The position numbers and the translations under genes are program-made. From Lachnospiraceae bacterium (GTDB lineage: Bacteria; Bacillota; Clostridia; Lachnospirales; Lachnospiraceae): a DNA stretch of 64,000 bases. Shown in pieces: positions 35,237 to 43,137 of the stretch; the first letter of the stretch is position 1, and each line of letters begins with the position of its first letter. The notes below the pieces were generated by a model. That model made no database searches, was not told the origin of the DNA, and was given only the letters and a program-made list of their open reading frames with translations. The stretch lies in assembly GCA_910576335.1 (NCBI GenBank), contig CAJTIU010000001.1, positions 186,001-250,000 on the forward strand, read 5' to 3'.

Positions 35237-36625
35237 TCAGTGTACTGCTTTTTCTCTCCATCTGCCTCTTTTATAAAAGATACTGGTTATCACTGCTCCC
35301 AGCACCCAGGAGAGCAGGAGTGATACGAAGATACATGCCCTCTGTCCCTGGGGAAGCTCCGGGGTTCTGGTCAGGTATACAAGACCATATGCCAGGGGCA
35401 CGCGGATGATGATTGTGCTCACCATGGAAATCCACATAGGCGTCATAGTGTCCCCGGCTCCGCGCATGACTCCGGACAGTGTCTGTGTTACAGCCACGGC
35501 CACGTAGCCCACTGCCAGGATCCGCATCATATTCATGCTCAGTGTTACCAGTTCGGACGTGCTCGTGAAGATTCTCATAAGATGCTTTCCGAATGCCAGG
35601 ATCAGCGCTACGATCACTGCCGAGGTTCCCATTGCCATGGCAGTCCCCTGCTTTGCACCTTTTGATACACGCTCATATTCCCCGGCGCCCACATTCTGTC
35701 CGGCATAGGTTGTCATGGCCGTTCCAAAGGAGAAATTCGGCATCATGGCAAAGCCGTCCACACGCATAACAATTACATTTGCTGCAATAAACAGTTCTCC
35801 GAAGCTGTTCGTAAGAGACTGCACCACCAGCATTGCCATGGACAGAATCGCCTGCGTCACACCTGAAGGCACGCCAAGCCGTATGATTCCGGACATATGT
35901 ATCTTTGACAGGCGCACATATTTCCACTCCAGCTCAAACAGATCTTTTAGCCTCGTAAGTCTCCAAAGGCAGAGAAGCGCGGAGATTGCCTGTGAAATTG
36001 CTGTAGCAAGGGCCACGCCTGCCACTCCCATATGGAATCTCGCGACAAACAGGAGATCCAGCGCGATATTCAGCCCGCTTGCAACCAGGAGATACAGAAG
36101 AGCTGACATGGAATCCCCCAGTCCCCGGAGGATTCCGCTCAGAATATTGTAATATGCCATGCCTGCAATACCGAGGAACATAATCCTCAGATAGGAGGTG
36201 CACCAGTCAATAATCGTCTCTGGCGTGCCAAGGAGTTCCAGAAGCGGCCTCGCCGCCAGTGTTGCCACTACCATAACGAGAAGCGACGCGACCGCCGTCA
36301 GTACAATAGATGTTCCTATGGTTTTAGACAGCGCTTCCCTGTTCCTCGCTCCCAGATACTGGGATACCATGATCCCAGATCCCATACTGATTCCGATAAA
36401 CAGTACGATCAGGAGATTAAGAATCGGTCCGGCGCTCCCTACTGCTGCCAGTGCATTATCCCCTACAAACTGCCCGACAACAATGCTGTCCACAGTATTA
36501 TAGAGCTGCTGCGCAATATTGCCGATCAGCATCGGTACTGTGAAAATCACAATATCCTCCCATGGCTTCCCCACTGTCATGTCCACGGGAGCAAATAGTC
36601 TCTTTAATCCGTTCATTCTAAGCAT
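35237..36625 (-). CDS. MATE family multidrug/Na+ antiporter
   Basis: 462 residues, usual MATE length, about 12 membrane segments in two six-helix halves. MATE signatures: FTVPMLIGNIAQQLYNTVDS, VVGQFVGDNALAAVGSAGPI, GIMVSQYLGARNREALSKTI and, in the second half, TYAGQNVGAGEYERVSKGAK and GVMRGAGDTMTPMWIS. It belongs to the clostridial drug-exporter branch (MatE twice). The start overlaps the tag gene stop by eight bases, so the two are co-transcribed. Substrate unknown. Confidence 0.92.
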   Translation of the reverse strand: MLRMNGLKRLFAPVDMTVGKPWEDIVIFTVPMLIGNIAQQLYNTVDSIVVGQFVGDNALAAVGSAGPILNLLIVLFIGISMGSGIMVSQYLGARNREALSKTIGTSIVLTAVASLLVMVVATLAARPLLELLGTPETIIDWCTSYLRIMFLGIAGMAYYNILSGILRGLGDSMSALLYLLVASGLNIALDLLFVARFHMGVAGVALATAISQAISALLCLWRLTRLKDLFELEWKYVRLSKIHMSGIIRLGVPSGVTQAILSMAMLVVQSLTNSFGELFIAANVIVMRVDGFAMMPNFSFGTAMTTYAGQNVGAGEYERVSKGAKQGTAMAMGTSAVIVALILAFGKHLMRIFTSTSELVTLSMNMMRILAVGYVAVAVTQTLSGVMRGAGDTMTPMWISMVSTIIIRVPLAYGLVYLTRTPELPQGQRACIFVSLLLSWVLGAVITSIFYKRGRWREKAVH

Positions 36626-37190
36626 TCCCCTTTTTCAGATGAAATAAATAGCATTCTTTTTCATGAGAGTATATCACTCCGACCGCCTGCAGATAGGCAT
36701 AGATAATCGTCGTTCCCACGAATTTCATGCCTCGCTTTTTCAGATCCGCAGAGATCCGGTCTGAAAGCTCTGAACTTGCCTGGCCCACTTCGTATACTAC
36801 CTTCCCGTCTGTCCAGTGCCAGAGGTAGTCTGAAAAACTCTGAAACTCTCTCTGAATCTCACGGAAGATCCTGGCATTCGCAACGGCTGCCTGGATTTTC
36901 CGCCGGTTGCGGATAATATCCGGATTCCTTCGAAGCTCCTCCATGCGTTCCTCGTCATACCTGCAGACCTTTTCCAGGTCAAAGCCGTCAAAGGCCTTCC
37001 GGAAGTTTTCCCTCTTGTTTAAGACACACTCCCAGGACAGACCCGCCTGAAAGGACTCCAGTATCAGCATTTCGAATAATTTGTGATCATCATACACAGG
37101 AACACCCCATTCTTTGTCATGATACCGGATATAAATCTCATTCTTCGGGTTTGCCCACTGGCAGCGTACTTTTCCATCCTTCCACTCCAT
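36618..37190 (-). CDS. tag: DNA-3-methyladenine glycosylase I
   Basis: 190 residues from ATG 37190, with GAGGGG nine bases upstream; an in-frame upstream start would place a long perfect hairpin inside the gene. It removes 3-methyladenine from DNA in base excision repair. Motifs: CQWANPKNEIYIRYHDKEWG with zinc-ligand Cys and His, LFEMLILESFQAGLSWECVL with the active-site Glu, KFVGTTIIYAYLQAVGVI with the pocket residues, and the C-terminal HEKECYLF with the second His and Cys ligands. All four zinc ligands are present. It precedes and overlaps the MATE gene. Confidence 0.93.
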   Translation of the reverse strand: MEWKDGKVRCQWANPKNEIYIRYHDKEWGVPVYDDHKLFEMLILESFQAGLSWECVLNKRENFRKAFDGFDLEKVCRYDEERMEELRRNPDIIRNRRKIQAAVANARIFREIQREFQSFSDYLWHWTDGKVVYEVGQASSELSDRISADLKKRGMKFVGTTIIYAYLQAVGVIYSHEKECYLFHLKKGNA

Positions 37191-37212
37191 CTTAGAATCC
37201 CCTCTCTCAACC

Positions 37213-37238
37213 TCAGGATCTGTCATAACAGATCCTGA
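37213..37238. repeat. Perfect 11-bp-stem hairpin upstream of tag
   Basis: TCAGGATCTGT and ACAGATCCTGA flank the loop CATA. It lies between the end of the GH3 gene and the tag start. With no T run it is a weak terminator candidate. The following bases (ATCC...CAGTACC) loosely resemble the tail of family 2 elements, so it could be a diverged copy. Confidence 0.6.
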
Positions 37239-37282
37239 ATCCAATGTAACTGCTCAGTACCTTCACAGTTATATATCTTAGC

Positions 37283-39700
37283 TTAATCAATTTTCAGGAT
37301 AAGTTCCAGCACCCTGCGTGCGCAGGCAGCAATCTCTTCCTTTGTAATCAGCCCCTTCTCCAGCGCCGCAAGGATGCGTTCTGGATATCCTGTGCCCATC
37401 TTGATATCATTGCCTGCCTTTGTCTCTTTATAGTGCTCCCCCTTCGTCCACCAGTCTGTAGTAATCACGCCCTGGTATCCCCATTCGCCCCGGAGTATCC
37501 CGGTAAGCAGATCCTCACTCTCGGATGCACGGTGTCCGTTGACAAGGTTGTAAGATGTCATCAGAGCCCATGGCTGTGACTTCTTCACGCAGATCTCAAA
37601 GCCTTTTAAGTAAATCTCCCTGAGCGCCCGCTCGGAAACCCTGGAATCGCTGTTTTTCCGGTTTGTCTCCTTATTATTGCATGCAAAATGCTTCACCGTG
37701 GCAGCGATGTTCTGGGACTGAATCCCGTCCACCATGGCGGAAGCTATGGTTCCGGTCAGAACCGGATCCTCGGACAGGTATTCAAAATTCCTCCCGCAGA
37801 GGGGGCTTCTGTGAATATTCATGGCAGGCGCCAGCCATACTGAACAGTTGTTCTCCTTTACCTCCTCTGCCGCTGCCCGGCCAACCTCCTTTACAAGCCG
37901 TCTGTTCCAGGTGGATGCAAGCATGGTGGAGCAGGGCCAGGCGGTAGTACAGACGCCGCACTCCGGCGCGATACGAAGCCCCGCAGGCCCGTCTGCCGTC
38001 ATAATATCCGGCACACCGTATTCAGGAAGGTTTCCAAAGCCGAAGGTATTGGCAACTCCGGTATTTGGCTGCCCTCCAAGAAGTTCCGCCATATCCTGCT
38101 CAGAAAGCTGCTCCATGAAATCATCAAGTGAGGCTTTTCCTGCTGCCACATCATCCAGCAGAATCTTCCCTGTATCCTCCTCTGCTGACAGCAGATGCCT
38201 GGAAACTGCCCTCACTGCCGGAAGCATACCCTCAGTCTCGTCCCCACTCCATCCAAGGCCATTTTCCATATAGTCATCTGGCTCTGTCTGCACAAGTTCT
38301 TCGAAGGTACCATCTGAGCGCATGCGCTTCGCAAGCTGGGCCGGCGCCGACCTGTGGGCCAGTTTGCAGACAATTCTGTCCTCTGAAAGCTCATATATAT
38401 AATCTGTCTTAAGGGCGTCCCGCACAGAGTTTCCCACGTAAATCCCGTAAGATCCCTTTTCCATCACGTATGCGGCATCCGATATTTTTCCCGTATCATC
38501 ATAGGATGCCATGATATCTGCATCAAATGCAATCGTCAGGATCTGCGTCTCCCCAGGCTTAAGTGTTTCCGTCTTCTCATATGCCGCAAGTTCCCTTGCA
38601 GGCTTTCCCAAAAGGCCGCCGGGAGCACTGTAGTATACCTGCACGACTTCTTTTCCCTCGTAATCACCGGTATTTTTTACCTGCACGCCTACAGCAATCT
38701 GTCCGTCTTTCTCTCCTGCCCATAATACCTCTGTCTGAAAAGAGGTATAGGACAGGCCAAAGCCAAAGGGATAGTTTACACGCTTCGAAGCCCCGGGTAT
38801 GGTCTCAAAGTACCGGTAGCCTACATAAATGTCTTCTGTGTATTCCACATAATCCGGGGACTCGTGGAAATTGTATGTGGAGGGATAGTCTTCAATCGCT
38901 GATGCGAAGGTGTCGGGAAGCTTTCCTGACGGACACTCTTCTCCCAGCAGGATATCTGCCATGGCCAGTCCGCCCTCCATACCGCCCTGCCACGCCATAA
39001 TTACAGAGGATATCTTCTCTTCTCTGGCAAACCAGTCTGTATCCACCATGCCGCCAACGTTTAGCACTACCGCAACATCCGAAAAGGCCTGGCAGACAGC
39101 ATCCACCATGGCTCTCTCGCCATTTGTCAAATAATAGTCCCCTTCCTCGAATACAGCCTGATTCTGCTTCGCCTGTTCGGCCTCACTGGAAATCTGTCCT
39201 TCGTATTCCACGCTCTGCCTGTCCCATCCCTCGCCGGAAAAGCGGCTGATTATGATCACTGCCATATCCGCATTCTCCCTGGCTTCCTTTAGAAGCCCTG
39301 GCGGAAGTTCCGGCTCCGCAGTCATGCCAGGTATAGCGCCGTTCCTGTACTGATGTTCTACATTTTCTTTGTAAAATTGTGCCAGGGGTTCATACAGTTC
39401 GGCCGGCTCTTCTCTCATGAGCAGACCGTCGTACAGATTCCGCACATGGGAGACAGTAACATCACCGCTTCCGCCGCCGCCCTTTACATAGTCAAAAGCA
39501 CCCTTCCCGAACAGGGCCAGGCGCGTCCCCTTCTTTATGGGAAGCATATGATTCTCATTTTTCAGAAGGACAATCCCTTCCCTCCCCGCTCTCCTTGCAA
39601 GCGCCAGATGCTCCTTTGATGCAGTAGCCTTTACCTGTCCTTCGCCGAGCGGCACATTAGGCTGAAACCTTGCCCGCACCCATTTTTTCATATCGCTCAT
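37283..39700 (-). CDS. Glycoside hydrolase family 3 (beta-glucosidase-like)
   Basis: 805 residues from ATG 39700 (AAAAGGAGG seven bases upstream; longer in-frame starts are unsupported). Domain order is the swapped form: the GH3 C-terminal alpha/beta domain comes first (GIVLLKNENHMLP, KGGGSGDV, WQGGMEGGLAMADILLGEEC), then fibronectin-III-like (VQVKNTGDYEGKEVVQVYYS), then the N-terminal TIM-barrel (IMTADGPAGLRI, VWLAPAMNIHRSPLCGRNFE, TVKHFACNNKETNR, and the nucleophile loop GYQGVITTDWW). This order is known in GH3 beta-glucosidases of ruminal and gut clostridia. No signal peptide, so it acts inside the cell, perhaps on oligosaccharides from the neighbouring mannan locus. Confidence 0.9.
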   Translation of the reverse strand: MSDMKKWVRARFQPNVPLGEGQVKATASKEHLALARRAGREGIVLLKNENHMLPIKKGTRLALFGKGAFDYVKGGGGSGDVTVSHVRNLYDGLLMREEPAELYEPLAQFYKENVEHQYRNGAIPGMTAEPELPPGLLKEARENADMAVIIISRFSGEGWDRQSVEYEGQISSEAEQAKQNQAVFEEGDYYLTNGERAMVDAVCQAFSDVAVVLNVGGMVDTDWFAREEKISSVIMAWQGGMEGGLAMADILLGEECPSGKLPDTFASAIEDYPSTYNFHESPDYVEYTEDIYVGYRYFETIPGASKRVNYPFGFGLSYTSFQTEVLWAGEKDGQIAVGVQVKNTGDYEGKEVVQVYYSAPGGLLGKPARELAAYEKTETLKPGETQILTIAFDADIMASYDDTGKISDAAYVMEKGSYGIYVGNSVRDALKTDYIYELSEDRIVCKLAHRSAPAQLAKRMRSDGTFEELVQTEPDDYMENGLGWSGDETEGMLPAVRAVSRHLLSAEEDTGKILLDDVAAGKASLDDFMEQLSEQDMAELLGGQPNTGVANTFGFGNLPEYGVPDIMTADGPAGLRIAPECGVCTTAWPCSTMLASTWNRRLVKEVGRAAAEEVKENNCSVWLAPAMNIHRSPLCGRNFEYLSEDPVLTGTIASAMVDGIQSQNIAATVKHFACNNKETNRKNSDSRVSERALREIYLKGFEICVKKSQPWALMTSYNLVNGHRASESEDLLTGILRGEWGYQGVITTDWWTKGEHYKETKAGNDIKMGTGYPERILAALEKGLITKEEIAACARRVLELILKID

Positions 39701-39747
39701 TCTTTGTCCTCCTTTTACTCTATGACTCAGATTCGTGTACTTTTTCT

Positions 39748-40314
39748 TTATTCCATCGCCTGCCTTTTTACAAGCTTCAGCGCCCTGTTTACTGGCGGCA
39801 GTGATATGATAGCCAGCGTGACAGCCGCCTCCGCGCCAAGATATGTCCCCTGGTACAGGGAAGAATACACCCATGGATTCATCCCCTCCGGTGCATAAGA
39901 GGCAAAGAAAACTACACCGGATAATGTAGAGAAGATAAATCTTCCTAAAACACCGGCTATATAGCCGGTCTGTAAACCATATTTCCTGTTGCAGAACAGG
40001 CCTGACAATCCCAGTGCCCCAAAAGCGAGCGGGTAGTCGAGGATTACCTGCGGAATCGACAGCATATAGGGATCCATGATAAACTGCAGGATGCCGAATG
40101 CAGCTCCGGCAGTGATGCTATAGCCTGCTCCGAACCAGTAGCCTGTCAGGCAGATAAATAACATGGATAACAGTGTGACTGAACCGCCCATCGGCATCTC
40201 CCATACTTTTATATAGGAAGTAACTGTTGCAAGAGCGATCCCCATTGCTGAAAAAGCAAGTTTTTTGACGGCAGAAAGCGTACCTCTGCCTGTGATCAGA
40301 TTTGTTTGTGACAT
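39748..40314 (-). CDS. thiT: Thiamine ECF transporter substrate-binding protein ThiT
   Basis: 188 residues, about six membrane segments. ThiT features: IALATVTSYIKVWEMPMGGS, the VTLLSMLFICLTGYWFGAGY segment with thiamine-contact aromatic residues, GAAFGILQFIMDPYMLSIPQ, LDYPLAFGALGLSG and SYAPEGMNPWVYSSLYQGTY. It binds thiamine and works with the shared EcfA/A'/T module, which is not in the window. A TPP riboswitch directly precedes it, confirming the substrate. Confidence 0.95.
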   Translation of the reverse strand: MSQTNLITGRGTLSAVKKLAFSAMGIALATVTSYIKVWEMPMGGSVTLLSMLFICLTGYWFGAGYSITAGAAFGILQFIMDPYMLSIPQVILDYPLAFGALGLSGLFCNRKYGLQTGYIAGVLGRFIFSTLSGVVFFASYAPEGMNPWVYSSLYQGTYLGAEAAVTLAIISLPPVNRALKLVKRQAME

Positions 40315-40330
40315 TATGAAATTCTCCTTT

Positions 40331-40448
40331 CCTTACGCCGGCATTACCCGGATCAAGTTTTGAGGGTCTGTATGCGAATGCATGCCCTGGTCTGCCCGCG
40401 CAGCCAGTACATCATGTACATACATCTCAGCCATTATAAGCGCCCCTG
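40331..40448 (-). promoter_or_regulatory. TPP riboswitch (THI element)
   Basis: On the minus strand the conserved core is clear: GGGGCGC..., GGCTGAGATG, then ACCC and AACTTGATCCGGGTAATGCC followed by GGCGTAAGGAA. It ends 16 bases before the thiT start, next to the ribosome site AAGGAGA, so control of translation start is likely. High thiamine pyrophosphate should shut off thiT. Confidence 0.97.
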
Positions 40449-40499
40449 TGTACATCTTACAGAATAATTCCATATGCGAAAAATGTCAAGAGTGAACCT

Positions 40500-40575
40500 C
40501 TAGAGTGTGTTTGAAAATTGCTTTCTGCAAACTGGAACGGCAGATTGCAGGAATGAATTTTCAAACATACTCTAG
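40500..40575. mobile_element. Family 3 MITE-like 76-bp inverted-repeat element
   Basis: The ends CTAGAGTGTGTTTGAAAATT and its complement (one mismatch in 20) enclose 36 bases with a further inner inverted repeat (TTTCTGCAA / TTGCAGGAA). No coding capacity. The right end supplies the stop codon of the HEPN gene (40572-40574). A half copy is at 54294-54313. Confidence 0.8.
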
Positions 40576-40967
40576 TCCCCGAATTCCTCCCGGAGCTTAT
40601 TCACAGTATCATACATAACGGACAGACATTTTTCAAAATCGTCTTTTGTCACATTATAAAAATCGTCTCCCGGATATCTTGCATCATAATAAAAATCAGT
40701 CAGGTATGCCAGACCGATCGTATCCAGTTCCAGTCCTGCTCTCATTGAATTTAACTTTGAAGCAATCTTCTTCATATTATGCTTCCTCAATAAATCGGCC
40801 ACATCCTCATCAACAAAGATCTTATCAAGATACCCCTTTAAATATTTTTCTGCGACCTGCTGACATTGTACTGCAAGCTGATTGTAAAATGTACTTCCCG
40901 TGGCAAGTACAGACTCCAGATATTGCAAATCATTCCCGGCAATATCCAGATAGGTATTTCTGATCAT
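40572..40967 (-). CDS. HEPN-domain toxin of an MNT/HEPN pair
   Basis: 131 residues, all-helical HEPN domain: YYL-type core YNQLAVQCQQVAEKYLKGYL near residues 28-47 and LLRKHNMKKIASKLN near residues 59-73, which contains the Arg and His expected near the RNase motif (reading R-K-H rather than a clear RxxxxH). FYYDARYPGDDFYNVTKDD near residue 93 matches the family's C-terminal motif. The start overlaps the MNT stop by four bases (ATGA). The stop codon lies in a family 3 element, so the last residues may differ from the ancestral protein. The pair forms a type VII-like toxin-antitoxin system in which the MNT partner AMPylates the toxin. Confidence 0.85.
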   Translation of the reverse strand: MIRNTYLDIAGNDLQYLESVLATGSTFYNQLAVQCQQVAEKYLKGYLDKIFVDEDVADLLRKHNMKKIASKLNSMRAGLELDTIGLAYLTDFYYDARYPGDDFYNVTKDDFEKCLSVMYDTVNKLREEFGD

Positions 40968-41332
40968 CCAATCACCTCCAAAATCATCTTTTTTTCGTGT
41001 TTAACGATATTTTCAAAAACATTCTGCATCTCTTCTGATGCTTCATTTTTATAGACAATATCTGTTTTGACGCCATTTACTGGTTCATCCAATGACCAGC
41101 GGATATCAGCAGCAAGAGCTCTGTCACTGATTTTCTGATCTGTAACTACTAAAAGATCCACGTCACTGCTGCTCCTGACATCTCCCCGTGCACAGCTTCC
41201 GAAAAGATAGATCTTTTTCAGGCCCTTAATGTCTGCCTCCAGCAGGAAGCGTATATCATGTTCAATTTTTTCAACAAACCTGCCAGGCAGATTTACATAA
41301 TTTTCTTTATATATTTTAACATTTTGATTCAA
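40964..41332 (-). CDS. MNT-type nucleotidyltransferase antitoxin
   Basis: 122 residues. TTG 41332 is chosen because GGAGG lies seven bases upstream; the ATG at 41359 would place that site inside the gene. The nucleotidyltransferase signature is IYLFGSCARGDVRSSSDVDL near residue 40, giving the GSxxRG and DxD catalytic residues, followed by LLVVTD and a third acidic residue in VKTDIVYKNEAS. Full set of catalytic residues, so AMPylation of the HEPN partner is plausible. Translation of the two genes is coupled. Confidence 0.87.
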   Translation of the reverse strand: MNQNVKIYKENYVNLPGRFVEKIEHDIRFLLEADIKGLKKIYLFGSCARGDVRSSSDVDLLVVTDQKISDRALAADIRWSLDEPVNGVKTDIVYKNEASEEMQNVFENIVKHEKKMILEVIG

Positions 41333-41448
41333 GACGCCGCCTCCAAATATTGATTGCAAATTTTTCCTGCCTACTATTATATCTTATCATATAAATGATG
41401 AAAGAGTCAAAATACCTTTTGACGCTTTCATCCGCGAATGGGATTTGC

Positions 41449-41540
41449 GTTACTATTCACGGCTCAGGAATGCGCTGAACTGCGCATTCCGTGAGAACAT
41501 GATGCAGGAGTGAGGGGCGGTTTTTGCGCAGCAAAACTCG
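41449..41540 (-). repeat. Family 2 hairpin element with 5' module (inverse)
   Basis: Minus strand: CGAGTTTTGCTGCGCAAAAA, CCGCCCCTCACTCC, TGCATCATGTTCTCAC, stem GGAATGCGC / GCGCATTCC (41467-41490), then TGAGCCGTGAATAGTAACGC. It is inverted relative to the next copy; between them ATCGTTACTAT and ATAGTAACGAT (41564-41596) form a third inverted repeat from the element's tail. Confidence 0.85.
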
Positions 41541-41600
41541 GAATGCCGCCCCGAATCGTTACTATGAGCGGACGGTTAGTCTGTGAATAGTAACGATTTG

Positions 41601-41667
41601 CTCACTCCTAAATCACTTTCTTACAGGTCTGTGCAGTAAATGCACAGACCTGTATGTGAACAGTAAT
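41601..41667 (+). repeat. Family 2 hairpin element, strongest paired-change copy
   Basis: CTCACTCCTAAATCACTTTC matches the family flank, then an 11-bp perfect stem CAGGTCTGTGC / GCACAGACCTG (41624-41652) replaces the usual stem, then TATGTGAACAGTAA. About 27 bases past it ends the manA-ROK gene. Confidence 0.85.
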
Positions 41668-41693
41668 TTTTAGCACCGTCCTTCGGGATTCCT

Positions 41694-43025
41694 TTAATAA
41701 GCCAACAGCCCGGCCGCCCCGAGCACTGCGCAGTCTGCGTTGCTGGCAATGCAGACCGGGACAGGGAGATATTTCCCGATCTCCCCTGTAATATCTACAT
41801 CTTCCCAGTTTATACCGCCCGGGGAGCAGACGATTTCTCTCTTTTTGTCCACAGCTTCTGGCACTCCGATTCCAGCACCCACACACTGGTCAGCCGGAAT
41901 CTGATGCTTCTCTAAAAGTGCAAGAGCCTTCCTTGCAATCTCACCGATCAGCTCGTCCGCAGGGCGGGCGTTATCCATCCGGACGCTCTCACAGTCCATG
42001 AGCTCCTGCCGGATGTCCACAAGCCCGATCCTTGCTTCATTTCCGCTGATATCAATTCCAAGCTTTACCTGCGCCGCCTGTTCCCGGATAGTTGTAATCA
42101 GGGCGTCACAGGTTCCCTTAATCGTATACTTTCCGCTCCCGGCTGACAGGAAAAAGCTGTCGCCCTTCTTATATCCCAGTGTCTCACCCTGATTTGCAAT
42201 CGTCCCCTCGCCGTCCAGTATGAGGATGCTGGCAAAGGATTCCTCCGACACCCTCCCAGTAAGCTTCTCCATGACCCTGCCGTCCAGATTCAGCTTGTCC
42301 ACTGTAAAGTAATCACAGTCTGCCACATGGGGATAGCTGCTGTTGTCCTTAATAATCGGAATCCTCCTGGTAACCGCCAGCGCCTTCTCTATATGCAGAT
42401 CCCGCTTCTTCCCGTCCTTCCCGACTCTCCCGTAATCATATACACGGTATGTCACATTGGAATTCTGCTGGATCTCGGCAATCAGGATATTTTTTCCAAT
42501 GGCATGGATGGTACCTGATTCAATAAACAGTACGTCCCCCTTCTGAACAGGAACCGCATTCAGCACCTCCAGCAGCGTGTCCTTTCGAATCCGTTCCTCG
42601 AATTCCTCCCGGCTGATTTCCCTGCGGAACCCATAGTACAGAAATGCGTCCTCCCCGGCATCCATCACATACCACATCTCCGTCTTTCCATACTGGCCCT
42701 CATTTTTCAGGGCATACTGGTTGTCCGGGTGGACCTGGATGGAGAGATTGTCTTTTGCATCAATGAATTTCGTCAGGATTGGAAACTCCTTAAATCTCCT
42801 GCAGTGAGTGCCAAGAACAGTCTTCCCCTCCCTGTCAATATATTCCTGCAGGGTCCATCCTGCATATACTCCATTTGTAATGACGGACGGGCCGTCCGGG
42901 TGACAGGAAAGCTCCCATGTCTCCGCCAGCACAGTTCCCTCGTATTCCTTTCCATATTCTTTTATAAGCCTGTCACCGCCCCAGATATAGTCCTTGCAGC
43001 CTGGCTTTAATTTCAAGATGCCCAT
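41694..43025 (-). CDS. manA: Mannose-6-phosphate isomerase fused to a truncated ROK domain
   Basis: 443 residues. Residues 1 to about 315 are a class I phosphomannose isomerase: CKDYIWGGDRLIKEYG, the zinc-site LSIQVHPDNQYALKNEGQYG, KTEMWYVMDAG, ESGTIHAIGKNILIAEIQQN and SNVTYRVYDYGR. It interconverts mannose-6-phosphate and fructose-6-phosphate. Residues about 318-443 are the N-lobe of a ROK sugar kinase: LGIDISGNEARIGLVDI, ALLEKHQIPADQCVGAGIGV, EAVDKKREIVCSPGGIN and ASNADCAVLGAAGL. The ROK part stops before its GxGxG and zinc motifs, so it is not an active kinase. The break lies about 27 bases from a family 2 element, which may mark the deletion. Confidence 0.88.
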   Translation of the reverse strand: MGILKLKPGCKDYIWGGDRLIKEYGKEYEGTVLAETWELSCHPDGPSVITNGVYAGWTLQEYIDREGKTVLGTHCRRFKEFPILTKFIDAKDNLSIQVHPDNQYALKNEGQYGKTEMWYVMDAGEDAFLYYGFRREISREEFEERIRKDTLLEVLNAVPVQKGDVLFIESGTIHAIGKNILIAEIQQNSNVTYRVYDYGRVGKDGKKRDLHIEKALAVTRRIPIIKDNSSYPHVADCDYFTVDKLNLDGRVMEKLTGRVSEESFASILILDGEGTIANQGETLGYKKGDSFFLSAGSGKYTIKGTCDALITTIREQAAQVKLGIDISGNEARIGLVDIRQELMDCESVRMDNARPADELIGEIARKALALLEKHQIPADQCVGAGIGVPEAVDKKREIVCSPGGINWEDVDITGEIGKYLPVPVCIASNADCAVLGAAGLLAY

Positions 43026-43137
43026 AGTTTTTCCCCTATTCTTCCATTCTTTATAGCCGTTTTTTGTACCTTCACAGTTGTATGCAGACCAAAATAACCC
43101 ACACTAATTAACCGTTCGCTTCACTTGTCTGACAATG

